The position numbers and the translations under genes were made by a program. This document shows positions 1-8,255 of a stretch of DNA of 64,000 nt, one piece after another (the first letter of the stretch is position 1; every line of letters starts with the position of its first letter). The DNA is from Pedobacter cryoconitis (GTDB lineage Bacteria > Bacteroidota > Bacteroidia > Sphingobacteriales > Sphingobacteriaceae). The notes beneath the pieces were generated by a model. It had not been told where the DNA came from. It saw only the letters and a list, made by a program, of their open reading frames with translations, and made no database searches. The DNA lies in contig NZ_QLLR01000003.1 in assembly GCF_003259615.1 (NCBI RefSeq), positions 62,001 to 126,000 on the forward strand, in the 5' to 3' direction.

Positions 1-621
1 CAGTCACTGGAAGACTTGACTACAGCAGAATACATGAGAGATTGTGCTATTCAGGCCGGTATACCAACAAAGCTTGTTTTTATTGATGATATAGGCTGGA
101 ATCAGGAAGAATGCGAGTTTGTAGATTTAGATGATCAGGAGATTAAAAACATTTTCAAGCTTTATCCCTGGGAATGGATGGTCAATGAACCATTTTTTGA
201 TCAGCTTCTCTTAAATCCGGAAGTATACTGGATTGAGCCTGCATGGAAAATGATTCTTTCTAATAAGGCTATATTACCTGTTTTATGGAAATTATATCCT
301 AATTGCCCTTATATTCTGGAATGTTATTTTGAAGAAGAAAACAGCCTGAAGGATTATGTAAAAAAACCAATCTATTCAAGAGAAGGAGCAAATATCAGCA
401 TTGTTAAAAATGGGCAAATAATAGAGGAAACAAGGGGCATCTATGGCAAAGAAGGCTTTATCTGCCAGAAGACATTTATCATCCCCAGATTTGACAATAA
501 GGTTCCAATTATCGGATCATGGATTATTGGCCAGCAGCCTTCGGGCATGGGAATTCGGGAAGATGATAGTTTAATTACCGGAAACACGTCTTGTTTCGTT
601 CCGCACCTGATTAACAATTAG
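1..621 (+). CDS. Glutathionylspermidine synthase family protein, C-terminal part
   Basis: The frame is open from the first base, so the 5' end lies outside the window. The visible ~206 residues match the C-terminal ATP-grasp half of the glutathionylspermidine synthase / YgiC-YjfC family. Landmarks are FKLYPWEWM, WIEPAWK followed by ILSNKAILP, the ATP-binding KPIYSREGANI, and the tail with GIREDDSLITGN and FVPH. The family forms amide bonds between a carboxylate and an amine at the cost of ATP. Stand-alone members without the amidase domain have poorly defined substrates, so glutathionylspermidine itself is not implied. The TTG at base 16 is not the start, because coding similarity runs through it. 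No partner gene can be seen because upstream sequence is missing, and the gene ends before a degenerate region. Confidence 0.85.
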   Translation, partial: QSLEDLTTAEYMRDCAIQAGIPTKLVFIDDIGWNQEECEFVDLDDQEIKNIFKLYPWEWMVNEPFFDQLLLNPEVYWIEPAWKMILSNKAILPVLWKLYPNCPYILECYFEEENSLKDYVKKPIYSREGANISIVKNGQIIEETRGIYGKEGFICQKTFIIPRFDNKVPIIGSWIIGQQPSGMGIREDDSLITGNTSCFVPHLINN

Positions 622-660
622 CTATCTTAATTTTCTAAATATTACTGGTTAATTAGAATT

Positions 661-1513
661 ATGAAAATAAAGTTCCTATAGTTATCTTGTTTTCTAGCTA
701 TTTCTGTATGCTATCAAATCTTTTGGCTCAAACTGACGATAAAACGAAAGCAGAACTAAGAAAAGTTAAATCAGGATTAATAGCACCCGGTTCGTTTTGC
801 AGGGGATTCCATATGGACTATTGAAGGATGGATGAAACACTTTGGAGTTCCAGAGCTTAACATAGCAGTCATCAGGGAAACAGACTGACGGAAAAGACAC
901 ACTTATCCGGAAATTTTCTCCTGCCGGGCCCTGAGCTACAGCTGAAGACCTTACGAAATTTACAATTGATGTACAATTAACCATAAAAGAACAAGTCCAT
1001 TTATAGAAAACGCAGAAGAACCTGAAGAACTATTTAAAGTTGCAGTAAACACTTAAGCATTACGAAATTGGGAAACACAGACTAAAATCGTTCGTAATCC
1101 TACTGATCATATCAAGCATATAGCCTCTGTTTTGAATATCGATTCTGTTCCTTATGTAAATCCGGAGCTAAAATCTGAAGAAAAATTCCTTTTGAATTCA
1201 TACTGGATGATCAGTTTGAAAAAGCATTTTCAGCATACGAGCAGGCAAAACTGAGAGCCAGGAACATTTTTCGCTAAGCCAGACCTACACCAACACACTA
1301 AGGCACAATTATTTAAAGCCAAATAATCCAAAAAATTATATATTTTTAAAATTAACACAGTATTACCCTAATAGCGGGGATGTTTACGATTGCCTTGTCG
1401 AGGCTTATCTGGCGGCAGGAGATAATGATCAAGCAAAAATCAACTACTTATTATCATTGAAACTTGATCCAAATAATGCGAATGCAGCTAAAGTTATTAA
1501 GAGCCTGAATTAG
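661..1513 (+). pseudogene. Decayed serine hydrolase (beta-lactamase family) with TPR-like tail
   Basis: No single frame is open, but coherent protein pieces appear in successive frames. Near 663-720 there is a signal-peptide-like start, broken by a TAG at codon 7. At 796-879 the piece AGDSIWTIEGWMKHFGVPEL followed by NIAVIR resembles the N-terminus of class C beta-lactamase-type serine hydrolases. A DGKDTLIRKFSPAGP piece lies near 888-935. At 1201-1275 there is DDQFEKAFSAYEQAKLRARN. A clean frame from about 1310 to the TAG at 1511-1513 has YYPNSGDVYD, EAYLAAGDNDQA and LKLDPNNANA, which is a tetratricopeptide-like tail common at the end of such hydrolases. Frameshifts, stops and a probable internal deletion separate the pieces; the catalytic S-x-x-K region was not found. 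The family call is moderate; decay is clear. Confidence 0.6.
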
Positions 1514-1800
1514 AAAATGGCCTGCCTAATATATCCACTACATTTGTGAGTTTAATTTAACTCGTGTTTAATACTCCCTCAATAATCATTGCGGAATTAA
1601 TTCTCCCGGTAACAATACCGATACAAAGTAATATTTCTAAATATTCTATTTATATTTCCAATATAGAAATAAAACAGAATTGAGACCATTAAAAGAAATA
1701 ATATTTCAATAAAAACACGTTAATAAATACCCTAAATTAAATATAAACCAACAAAAAAGAATCATATTACACCCTACGTAATCAACTAAAACTTACATTC
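1514..1800. other. AT-rich non-coding gap before lipoprotein gene
   Basis: No open frame, RNA gene or strong hairpin was seen in this ~290-nt stretch. It is very AT-rich toward the downstream gene and presumably carries its promoter, but I did not find a clear TAnnTTTG box. Confidence 0.4.
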
Positions 1801-3369
1801 ATGTATTCAAAAACGACTAAACACGCTCTTTTCTTAGCTGCATTCTTACTTACACTTTCGTCGTGTAAAAAGGACCACAATGTAATCCCTCAAAAGGAGC
1901 AGACTACTGACAAAAAAGTAAATTATATTCCGTCTGCGGATTTAACCTGGACCAACCAAACTTACCCTTGGTTTAATACCAATATTCTCTCTCCGTTTGC
2001 AGGTGGAACTTCCAGAGAATTTCCTACAGAATACATGAGTGATATGAAACCATCAGATGGATGGGAGCTCTATATGAATACCTTTGCTGTAAATCCGGTT
2101 GATACTCAGAAAAAGTATTTTGTTATATATAACCGGTACAGGGGGCTTTTAAGGATCTATTATTATCTGGATAATAATAATTTTAGTCCAACAAAAAACA
2201 TTATCTGGGAACTCGGCTTAAATGGCACCGCAAACAATTCCAAAGTATTAAACTTTGAACAAGGGGAATTAATCGACAACTCCATTAAATTACAATATAC
2301 CACCAGAGTACAGCTTGAGAAAAAAGTGCAACCGAATGGCTGCTGGTACGCAGAACAATTTGAATTGTCTTATGACGAATCTATTTATCCTCAAAGTTAC
2401 GCAGCTAATGTTTTAAAAATAGGGCTAATGGGACAAGACGTCACTAAATATAGTTTCACAGGCAGTCAAACCGGTACAATTGACGGAACAATACAGGTTC
2501 CACAAAAAACAGGAAGTTCATTGTGGTCAACATTAGTTAATGGTGCGATGAACCTGGGTCTGGGAGCTATTAGTTCAGGTGCCTCTACTGCATTAACAGC
2601 TATCTTCAAAGATGGACTTAGTAAATTAAAAATGGACCAAATAAAAGAAGGAGCTCTTAAATCTATTACAGCATCCAGCATCATTAAAGATCTTCCAAAA
2701 AGTATATTTAACGCTATCTTAGGCAAAAATAATACGGGGACCACTTACAGTACAGAGAAGGTAAACCTAAAAATAAATACTTCCATAAAACTTGAGGGGA
2801 CCGGGACTGGCTCGCCTACAGGTCTGGGAACTTTCGATGTCCTTTTCTCCGGGACACAAAATCTAACCGCCCCAGAAAGTGGAGTAATTCCTATATACAC
2901 TAAAAAACTAGGGGTTTTTAACATTGTAGGTACTCCAATTATCAACAAATGGATGTATAAATACAGTGGCGAGGTTGACTCTCAGACAACAGCACTATTT
3001 GCTCTTGACCATAACTCTTTTTCCATGATATGGAACCCTGATTTGATTAACCAGACACCAGAAGGTGCGAGCATTCAGAATTTAAGAAAGCAATTTGTTT
3101 TAATTGATGTTACGAGTCCGGTATCAGGAACCGGATATGTAGGCGAATACATTACACCTCAAAACGAAACCTTATTGGCCATGACAGGTGACGGTACAGC
3201 CTCTTTTACAAGAACTTTTAAAACAGGCCAGGCTCCTTCATGGAGACCATCAGTAGGAGCTTATGCAGTAAGGATTTCCTTTGACGTGGTACCGAACAAC
3301 GGAAGCCCAATAACAACAATTGTCAAAACCATTCTAGGCACTTCTGCTAACGTTGATCCGAACAATTAA
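1801..3369 (+). CDS. Putative lipoprotein of unknown function (522 aa)
   Basis: The protein starts with a lysine-containing signal peptide and a lipobox ending in LSSC (Cys22), followed by KKD, so it should be lipidated and placed in the envelope. I do not recognise a named domain. The first ~220 residues are rich in aromatic residues and beta-prone (W-T-N-Q-T, YFVIYNRYRG, IIWELGLNG). A short Gly/Ala/Ser-rich segment follows at about 240-265 (MNLGLGAISSGASTAL), which could be a membrane-interacting or amphipathic helix, then a second beta-rich part with Thr/Gly repeats. It has its own upstream gap and a downstream hairpin, so it is probably monocistronic. The start ATG is the first in frame and precedes a good signal peptide. 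No function is proposed. Confidence 0.7.
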   Translation: MYSKTTKHALFLAAFLLTLSSCKKDHNVIPQKEQTTDKKVNYIPSADLTWTNQTYPWFNTNILSPFAGGTSREFPTEYMSDMKPSDGWELYMNTFAVNPVDTQKKYFVIYNRYRGLLRIYYYLDNNNFSPTKNIIWELGLNGTANNSKVLNFEQGELIDNSIKLQYTTRVQLEKKVQPNGCWYAEQFELSYDESIYPQSYAANVLKIGLMGQDVTKYSFTGSQTGTIDGTIQVPQKTGSSLWSTLVNGAMNLGLGAISSGASTALTAIFKDGLSKLKMDQIKEGALKSITASSIIKDLPKSIFNAILGKNNTGTTYSTEKVNLKINTSIKLEGTGTGSPTGLGTFDVLFSGTQNLTAPESGVIPIYTKKLGVFNIVGTPIINKWMYKYSGEVDSQTTALFALDHNSFSMIWNPDLINQTPEGASIQNLRKQFVLIDVTSPVSGTGYVGEYITPQNETLLAMTGDGTASFTRTFKTGQAPSWRPSVGAYAVRISFDVVPNNGSPITTIVKTILGTSANVDPNN

Positions 3370-3396
3370 ATTGGTTACCTCACAATATTTTAAGAA

Positions 3397-3430
3397 CCTG
3401 CTGACAATAAATCATACTACTGCCAGCAGG
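3397..3430 (+). terminator. Hairpin terminator after the 522-aa lipoprotein gene
   Basis: The arms CCTGCTG (3397-3403) and CAGCAGG (3424-3430) are perfectly complementary. A T-rich stretch (ctcttatcattttt) follows. It lies 27 nt after the stop codon. Confidence 0.5.
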
Positions 3431-3496
3431 CTCTTATCATTTTTAGATCTGGCTTCTTTAACCAAAACTGATCCTGGCTTTCCTCTTTGAATTATT

Positions 3497-3504
3497 TAAC
3501 TTTG
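3497..3504 (+). promoter_or_regulatory. Possible -7 box (TAACTTTG) abutting the AraC gene start
   Basis: TAACTTTG matches the Bacteroidota -7 consensus TAnnTTTG. Its last base is 4 nt before the ATG at 3508, so transcription would start at or next to the start codon. No good TTTG -33 element is seen at the usual spacing, so this is tentative. Confidence 0.35.
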
Positions 3505-3507
3505 TAC

Positions 3508-4395
3508 ATGAGTTCAATAGAGGAAACTGGCATTACCGACCAATATTTAGACAATATACAAAGCGAGCGTACCCAATTCAGGGTTGCAAATACTTGTACG
3601 GCTACCTGCAGCCTGACTTCATATAATCGTCGTGACTTCTATAAAATCACGCTGACACTATCAGGAAACAGCATGCTGTATTATGCAAATAAGGCTATCG
3701 AAATTAACCAGCCAGCCCTGGTATTTACTAATCCGAAGATTCCTTACTCCTGGGAAGGTAACCATGAAGCTTCTGTAAGCCATTTTTGTGTTTTCACTAA
3801 AGAGTTTCTTCAGGAAAACGGACGTATGCACAATCTGGAAGACTCCAGTTTATTTAAGCCTGGAGGAGATCTTATTTATTTTCTGACAGCCCAGCAAGCC
3901 GACCACCTCACCAATATCTTCGCCAAGATGAAACTGGAGCAGGAAGGCGACTATGTGCATAAGAATGACCTGATTCGCAGTTACTTGAGCCTCATTATTC
4001 ATGAGGCCATAAAGATGCAACCAGCTTCCGCTTACTTTACTCCGCAAAAAGCATCATCCCGGATTGCCAAACTATTTCTGGATCTTTTAGAAAGACAGTT
4101 TCCTGTAGATTCACAACAGTATACGCTCATTCTCAAAAAAGCAAGTGATTATGCCGATCAGCTGGCTGTACATGTCAATCATTTGAATGCAGCTGTAAGG
4201 GAAGTAACGGGGCGATCAACTACAACTCATATTAATAACAGGATATTGTCTGAGGCAAGGTCCCTGCTCATACATACCGACTGGAATGTAGCAGAAATAG
4301 CCAGAAGCCTGGGCTTTGATTACGCTTCTTATTTCAACAACTTTTTTAAAAAACATACCGGACTTACGCCAATGGCATTACGCAAAACTCTTTGA
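3508..4395 (+). CDS. AraC family transcriptional regulator
   Basis: This 295-aa protein has an N-terminal cupin-like sensing half (about residues 20-140, with FYKITLTLSGNSMLYYAN) and a C-terminal AraC/XylS double helix-turn-helix (about 200-295). The second helix-turn-helix carries the family signature: WNVAEIARSLGFDYASYFNN followed by FFKKHTGLTPMALRK. Such proteins bind DNA as regulators of nearby genes. The next gene on the same strand, 87 nt downstream, encodes an alcohol dehydrogenase. AraC genes next to oxidoreductases are a common arrangement, so that gene is a plausible target. I chose the ATG at 3508 over the in-frame TTG at 3487 because the TTG lies upstream of the only promoter-like box. 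Family assignment is firm; ligand and targets are unknown. Confidence 0.9.
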   Translation: MSSIEETGITDQYLDNIQSERTQFRVANTCTATCSLTSYNRRDFYKITLTLSGNSMLYYANKAIEINQPALVFTNPKIPYSWEGNHEASVSHFCVFTKEFLQENGRMHNLEDSSLFKPGGDLIYFLTAQQADHLTNIFAKMKLEQEGDYVHKNDLIRSYLSLIIHEAIKMQPASAYFTPQKASSRIAKLFLDLLERQFPVDSQQYTLILKKASDYADQLAVHVNHLNAAVREVTGRSTTTHINNRILSEARSLLIHTDWNVAEIARSLGFDYASYFNNFFKKHTGLTPMALRKTL

Positions 4396-4482
4396 AAAGT
4401 ATAATTAATGCTTTGAATTTTGTAGCTATGATCCAGACTGCAGGTTATACATTTGAATAATATAAAACATAAGATCTTAACC

Positions 4483-5523
4483 ATGATACAAGCCAAAGGA
4501 TATGCAGCACAAGATGCTCAAACAGACTTAGCTCCCTGGAGTTTTGAACACAGAGAAGTAGGGCCGCATGACGTTCAAATTGAAATATCATATTGTGGCG
4601 TTTGCCACTCTGACCTTCACCAAATCAAGAATGATTGGTTTCCTGGTATATTCCCAATGGTACCAGGCCATGAAATCGTAGGCAAGATTGTCAAAGTTGG
4701 TGAACATGTAAAAAAATTCAGTACAGGAGAACTTGCTGGTGTTGGCTGCATGGTCGATTCTTGCCAGGTTTGCGAAAATTGCAAAGACGGACTAGAACAA
4801 TACTGTCTGGAAGGAAGTACTCAGACTTATAATAACAATGACAGATCAGGAGTACCAACTTATGGAGGTTATTCTAATACGATTGTAGTTCGTGAAGAAT
4901 TTGTATTGCACATTTCTGAGAAATTAGCGCTGGCTGCAACAGCACCATTGCTTTGTGCAGGTATTACTACTTATTCGCCTTTACGCCACTGGAAAGTTGG
5001 TAAAGGTCATAAACTTGCCGTTTTAGGATTAGGCGGATTAGGACACATGGGCGTTAAGTTTGGTGTAGCTTTCGGTGCTGAAGTAACGGTATTGAGCACT
5101 TCTCCTGCAAAAGAAGAAGCGGCAAAAGCATTAGGAGCGCATCACTTTGTAGTTACTTCAGATCCTGCTCAGCTTGAAGCTGTAAAGGGTTCATTTGACT
5201 TTATTCTGGATACTGTATCTGCTGTACACGACATGGACATGTATATTTCCTTATTGCGCACAAATGGTACACATATCTGTGTAGGTGTTCCATCTGAAGC
5301 TTATGCTATTCAACCGTTTTCTTTATTGGGCGGACGTAAAAGCGTTGCAGGTTCAGGTATCGGTGGAATAGCTGAAACTCAGGAAATGCTTGATTTCTGT
5401 GCAGAACATGATATTGTTTCTGATGTTGAGGTTATCGACATTAAAGATATTACTGCAGCTTACGAAAGAATGCTAAAGGGTGATGTCCGTTATAGATTTG
5501 TGATTGACATGGCAACTCTTTAA
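4483..5523 (+). CDS. Zinc-dependent NAD(P)-dependent alcohol dehydrogenase, YahK-like
   Basis: The ~346-aa protein is a medium-chain dehydrogenase/reductase of the cinnamyl-alcohol dehydrogenase group, close to E. coli YahK (aldehyde reductase). Visible signatures are the catalytic zinc site GVCHSDLHQ and PGHEIVG, the structural zinc cysteines in CMVDSCQVCENCKDGLEQYC, the dinucleotide-binding loop GLGGLGHMG, and the conserved end AYERMLKGDVRYRFVID. It should interconvert aldehydes and alcohols with NADPH in the cytoplasm. The start is taken at ATG 4483, because the reading upstream to the TTG at 4453 adds ten residues absent from the family. The AraC regulator immediately upstream probably controls it. 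A hairpin follows the stop codon. Confidence 0.93.
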   Translation: MIQAKGYAAQDAQTDLAPWSFEHREVGPHDVQIEISYCGVCHSDLHQIKNDWFPGIFPMVPGHEIVGKIVKVGEHVKKFSTGELAGVGCMVDSCQVCENCKDGLEQYCLEGSTQTYNNNDRSGVPTYGGYSNTIVVREEFVLHISEKLALAATAPLLCAGITTYSPLRHWKVGKGHKLAVLGLGGLGHMGVKFGVAFGAEVTVLSTSPAKEEAAKALGAHHFVVTSDPAQLEAVKGSFDFILDTVSAVHDMDMYISLLRTNGTHICVGVPSEAYAIQPFSLLGGRKSVAGSGIGGIAETQEMLDFCAEHDIVSDVEVIDIKDITAAYERMLKGDVRYRFVIDMATL

Positions 5524-5577
5524 GTGTAAGCTTAATAAGCATGCCGTAATTAAGAAGAAAAGCCACTATTGATAGAG

Positions 5578-5611
5578 TGCTCCCACAAGTTTAAATGAAC
5601 TATTGGGAGCA
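5578..5611 (+). terminator. Hairpin terminator after the alcohol dehydrogenase gene
   Basis: The arms TGCTCCCA (5578-5585) and TGGGAGCA (5604-5611) are perfect complements followed by TTTTC. It lies 54 nt after the stop codon, before the convergent lipoprotein gene. Confidence 0.6.
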
Positions 5612-5677
5612 TTTTCATGAGTAGAACAAAACTAAGTGCAGAATCAAGAGCAACAACTACTGAACCTCAAAGAAGTT

Positions 5678-6133
5678 TTAATCTGGCTGGAAGCGATTAA
5701 AAATTATTACTGCAGGCTTAGGCCCATCCGAAGTGGAACCAGAGTAGTTTAAAGTCAGCTTGTATCTATCCATCACATATGTGGCATTTTCAAGATAAGT
5801 ACTGGTCACTGGAGTCCTTGAAATAACCCAATCATTATTTTGTCTTACTACTATTTCCTTAAAATTTGCAATCAGCTTGTTTTCCTGTGTGCTATATGTA
5901 CCCTGTATATAAGTCACTTGTCTGGAAGCATGATCGGAGGTTGTAAAATAAATACTGTCCTTTGAAAACATCAATCCTCTTGACGATTTCCCGGCCTCAT
6001 TAGCAGACACATCTTCTGACCAGGAACCAACTAATTCAGGAGGAGAAACCACAGCCAGTTTATCTTTTTTACAGGCGATCACTACTATGAGCAGGAACAA
6101 TAATAAACATTTCCAAATTGGTGTGGCTTTCAT
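5678..6133 (-). CDS. Small putative lipoprotein of unknown function
   Basis: The likely start is the ATG whose A is at 6133, giving MKATPIWKCLLLFLLIVV and a lipobox ending at Cys21 followed by KKDK. The longer reading back to 6214 adds 27 residues before a complete signal peptide and is rejected. The mature part, ~130 aa, begins ELVGSWSEDVS and is beta-strand-rich with repeated stretches such as GLMFSKDSIYFTT and KLIANFKEI. That pattern is typical of small lipocalin-like Bacteroidota lipoproteins, but the family is not certain. It converges with the alcohol dehydrogenase gene and has no operon partner. Confidence 0.65.
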   Translation of the reverse strand: MKATPIWKCLLLFLLIVVIACKKDKLAVVSPPELVGSWSEDVSANEAGKSSRGLMFSKDSIYFTTSDHASRQVTYIQGTYSTQENKLIANFKEIVVRQNNDWVISRTPVTSTYLENATYVMDRYKLTLNYSGSTSDGPKPAVIIFNRFQPD

Positions 6134-6444
6134 AAGTATAATTTTATTCTGAAACGATATACCAAAGAAATTCTCTACAGCTATATAAAAATAACAAATT
6201 AAATTGACAAACAATTAAGTATAAAAAAATTAACACAACTCCATAATTAGATGGAATGAGCAAGATTAATTATCAAGCCCATTCACTAACAGAAATTTAT
6301 GGTGTGATGTTTTAGGTTTATAAAACACATGAACATACTTATTAAGCATCAATTATATCAATAAAAGATATTAACACACATATAAACAAAACAATTTATT
6401 GGATCGCAGGAACTGCGCCCTCTAACTTTAACCAACCCAAATAA
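6134..6444. other. AT-rich intergenic region
   Basis: This stretch separates two minus-strand lipoprotein genes. I see no gene. It should hold the promoter of the downstream small lipoprotein gene, but no clear box was identified. It ends at a long hairpin described separately. Confidence 0.4.
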
Positions 6445-6489
6445 CATCTTAAAAAGTCTTTAGATTATGTCTAAAGGCTTTTTAAGATG
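6445..6489 (-). terminator. Long hairpin after the NPGT-repeat lipoprotein gene
   Basis: The arms CATCTTAAAAAG (6445-6456) and CTTTTTAAGATG (6478-6489) are perfect complements. The inner stem TCTTTAGA/TCTAAAGG continues it. It starts 11 nt beyond the stop codon at 6500. No long T-run follows on the minus strand. Confidence 0.55.
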
Positions 6490-6499
6490 GACAAAAATA

Positions 6500-7837
6500 T
6501 TAAAAGTTAGGAATACCCCAATAATACACATTATTATTGTTAAGCTCAGCCTGAGGGCCCGGAACATACTGCAAAGAAGCCATCGGCACATTCTCAAGCT
6601 CTTTAAACTCATAGGTTCTGTTAGTTACAGATTCACCCGGAAATATAAAATTAAAAAATCCGTATTGCGGAAGGGTACGTCCGGTGCCTGTATATACTAA
6701 TTGAAATGAACCTTCAAGAATTTTCTTAGCAGGTGTATTATTTTTTAAAGTATATGAAATTCTATAAAAAGCAGTTCCTGATCCATTTTTACTACTGGTA
6801 AACGAATTTAGAATTACTGTCAGGCCATCAGCCATAACGTACTCCCTTCCCACTTGTGCAATAATCAAATTTGGCAAACCAGTACCAGGATTAGTGCCCG
6901 GATTGGTACCAGGGTTTGTACCTGGGTTAGTGCCAGGGTTAGTGGCCGGAGTATGATTTGATACGTAAACTACTTTATTTGCCGTGATATTATATTTTAA
7001 AGTATCTAATAACGTAAATTTATTTTCATAAACTACAGTTAAAACATCTTTATTCACCTCCTTATTTTTAAAAACTGGTTCATCAGTAATAGCAGTCCAT
7101 ACATTCTCACCAAAAATGTTTTTGATGGCTAGTTTAGGCTTAATTGAAATGAATGATGTATTAGAAAATACAATATCCTCATTTGAAGGGATAACTTTGA
7201 TTTCCTTTTCATTATTTATGATTTCACCGGTTTTAGTTATCTGGATAATCTTTCCACCGGCCCTTGGATTAAAATGTAATTCCTTTGTTTCATTATATAC
7301 CAAAATTGTTTCCATTAAATTTGACATGCTTGAATAGGTTACTTTATCGAAACTAATCTCTTTTTCAAGTTTTCCGGTATTGTCATCTATCAGCATCAAA
7401 TTCGTAGATAAAGGACTACCCTCCTTTACTGAAACGTGGAAAAGGCCAATTTTGTCCTTATCTATCCTGTTAAAGTTATAAGCATGAGATGTTTCAGCTT
7501 CTTTATTCTTTGAATCTATAGTAATCTCCCATAATAAGACACCTTCCTTATTGTATTTTGAAGTCCAGAAAGCATTTTTATCATTGATTTTCCTAGATCC
7601 ACTTATATAAGTTGTATGGCTTTCTTCATCTTTATTAAGATAAAAAGAGGTAATAGATTTAGGGTCTTTCACTTCACAACCTGTAAGGCTAAGTATTTTT
7701 TTATAGAGAACGTTACTGGTATCAGAATTTACCGGGGTAATTTCAGGAGTAACAACTTTATCAGGTTTATTACTGTCTTTAGAACAGGAAGCCATTATAG
7801 AAAGTAGTATGATAACAATGAAATAGAGTTTCTTCAT
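6500..7837 (-). CDS. Putative lipoprotein with NPGT-repeat linker
   Basis: The 445-aa protein has a signal peptide ending in MASC (Cys18) and should be a lipoprotein. The N-terminal ~290 residues contain beta-propeller-like strands (KNAFWTSKYNKEGVLLWEIT, FNRIDKDKIGLFHV) reminiscent of bacterial repeat-propeller proteins. A linker with five tandem TNPG units (about residues 300-320) then leads to a C-terminal ~120-aa beta domain beginning LPNLIIAQVGREYVMADG. That domain resembles the DUF4352/telokin-like immunoglobulin fold, in which a conserved loop reports extended or solvent-exposed binding. I do not recognise either domain with certainty. The architecture suggests a surface-anchored binding protein; substrate unknown. 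Confidence 0.65.
   Translation of the reverse strand: MKKLYFIVIILLSIMASCSKDSNKPDKVVTPEITPVNSDTSNVLYKKILSLTGCEVKDPKSITSFYLNKDEESHTTYISGSRKINDKNAFWTSKYNKEGVLLWEITIDSKNKEAETSHAYNFNRIDKDKIGLFHVSVKEGSPLSTNLMLIDDNTGKLEKEISFDKVTYSSMSNLMETILVYNETKELHFNPRAGGKIIQITKTGEIINNEKEIKVIPSNEDIVFSNTSFISIKPKLAIKNIFGENVWTAITDEPVFKNKEVNKDVLTVVYENKFTLLDTLKYNITANKVVYVSNHTPATNPGTNPGTNPGTNPGTNPGTGLPNLIIAQVGREYVMADGLTVILNSFTSSKNGSGTAFYRISYTLKNNTPAKKILEGSFQLVYTGTGRTLPQYGFFNFIFPGESVTNRTYEFKELENVPMASLQYVPGPQAELNNNNVYYWGIPNF
6881..6940 (-). repeat. Five tandem 12-bp units encoding Asn-Pro-Gly-Thr
   Basis: Five consecutive 12-bp units inside the lipoprotein gene each encode N-P-G-T on the minus strand. They differ at several synonymous positions, so the repeat is not a very recent slippage product. 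It forms a flexible interdomain linker. Confidence 0.85.
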
Positions 7838-8134
7838 GAATATTTAAATTTTAAATTTTCCGTAAAAATACTCTTTACAAACAACTAATGGTAATTTATA
7901 TGATAATCAATGTAATTATTAAATATATAATTAACACTCTAATTGCCCTGATAACTAATCAATATCAAATTTATTTTTATTTCTCAGAAAGACTGTGCTA
8001 CTAGGGGCACCTACACAATCATTTATTTTTTACCTTAAAGAGGCAACGTATCGATTAACTATCGATCGTCAATGGCTCATCAAGAGTAATGCGAAAATCG
8101 ATTTTAGTAAGACAATATACACCGTTTAAAAAGA
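7838..8134. other. AT-rich intergenic region
   Basis: The region separates a minus-strand lipoprotein gene from the metG-tRNA unit. No gene or RNA was recognised. A short palindromic segment (TCGATTAACTATCGATCG) near 8050 is visible but has no clear role. Confidence 0.35.
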
Positions 8135-8177
8135 AACCCCATAACTCACTAATATTTAATCAGTTTGTTATGGGGTT
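8135..8177 (-). terminator. Intrinsic terminator after tRNA-Arg
   Basis: The arms AACCCCATAAC (8135-8145) and GTTATGGGGTT (8167-8177) form an 11-bp perfect stem. Read on the minus strand it is followed by TTCTTTTTAAA, a T-rich tail. It begins three bases beyond the tRNA 3' end and would terminate a metG-tRNA transcript. Confidence 0.75.
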
Positions 8178-8179
8178 AG

Positions 8180-8251
8180 TGGTCCCGACGAGAATCGAAC
8201 TCATATCTAAAGTTTAGGAAACTTCTATTCTATCCGTTGAACTACGGGACC
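8180..8251 (-). tRNA. tRNA-Arg (anticodon CCT)
   Basis: Read on the minus strand, the sequence folds as a complete cloverleaf. The acceptor stem GGTCCCG pairs with CGGGACC. The D arm is GTTC/GAAT, the anticodon stem GAAGT/ACTTT with loop TTCCTAA, and the T arm ATGAG/CTCGT with loop TTCGATT. The loop gives anticodon CCT, which reads AGG arginine codons. The discriminator base is A at 8180; CCA is not encoded. The gene lies 4 nt beyond the metG stop codon, so it is probably released by processing from a metG transcript, although an internal promoter cannot be excluded. Confidence 0.95.
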
Positions 8252-8255
8252 TGTA

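Noticed and set aside
766..984. Minus-strand 72-aa open frame
   Set aside because: It lies antisense across the decayed hydrolase, has no signal or family features, and the plus strand carries recognisable protein pieces.
3487..3507. TTG start for the AraC gene
   Set aside because: It lies upstream of the -7-like box at 3497-3504; the ATG at 3508 fits better.
6881..6940. Short tandem repeats considered as a CRISPR array
   Set aside because: Units are 12 bp with no spacers and lie inside a coding sequence; no cas genes are present.
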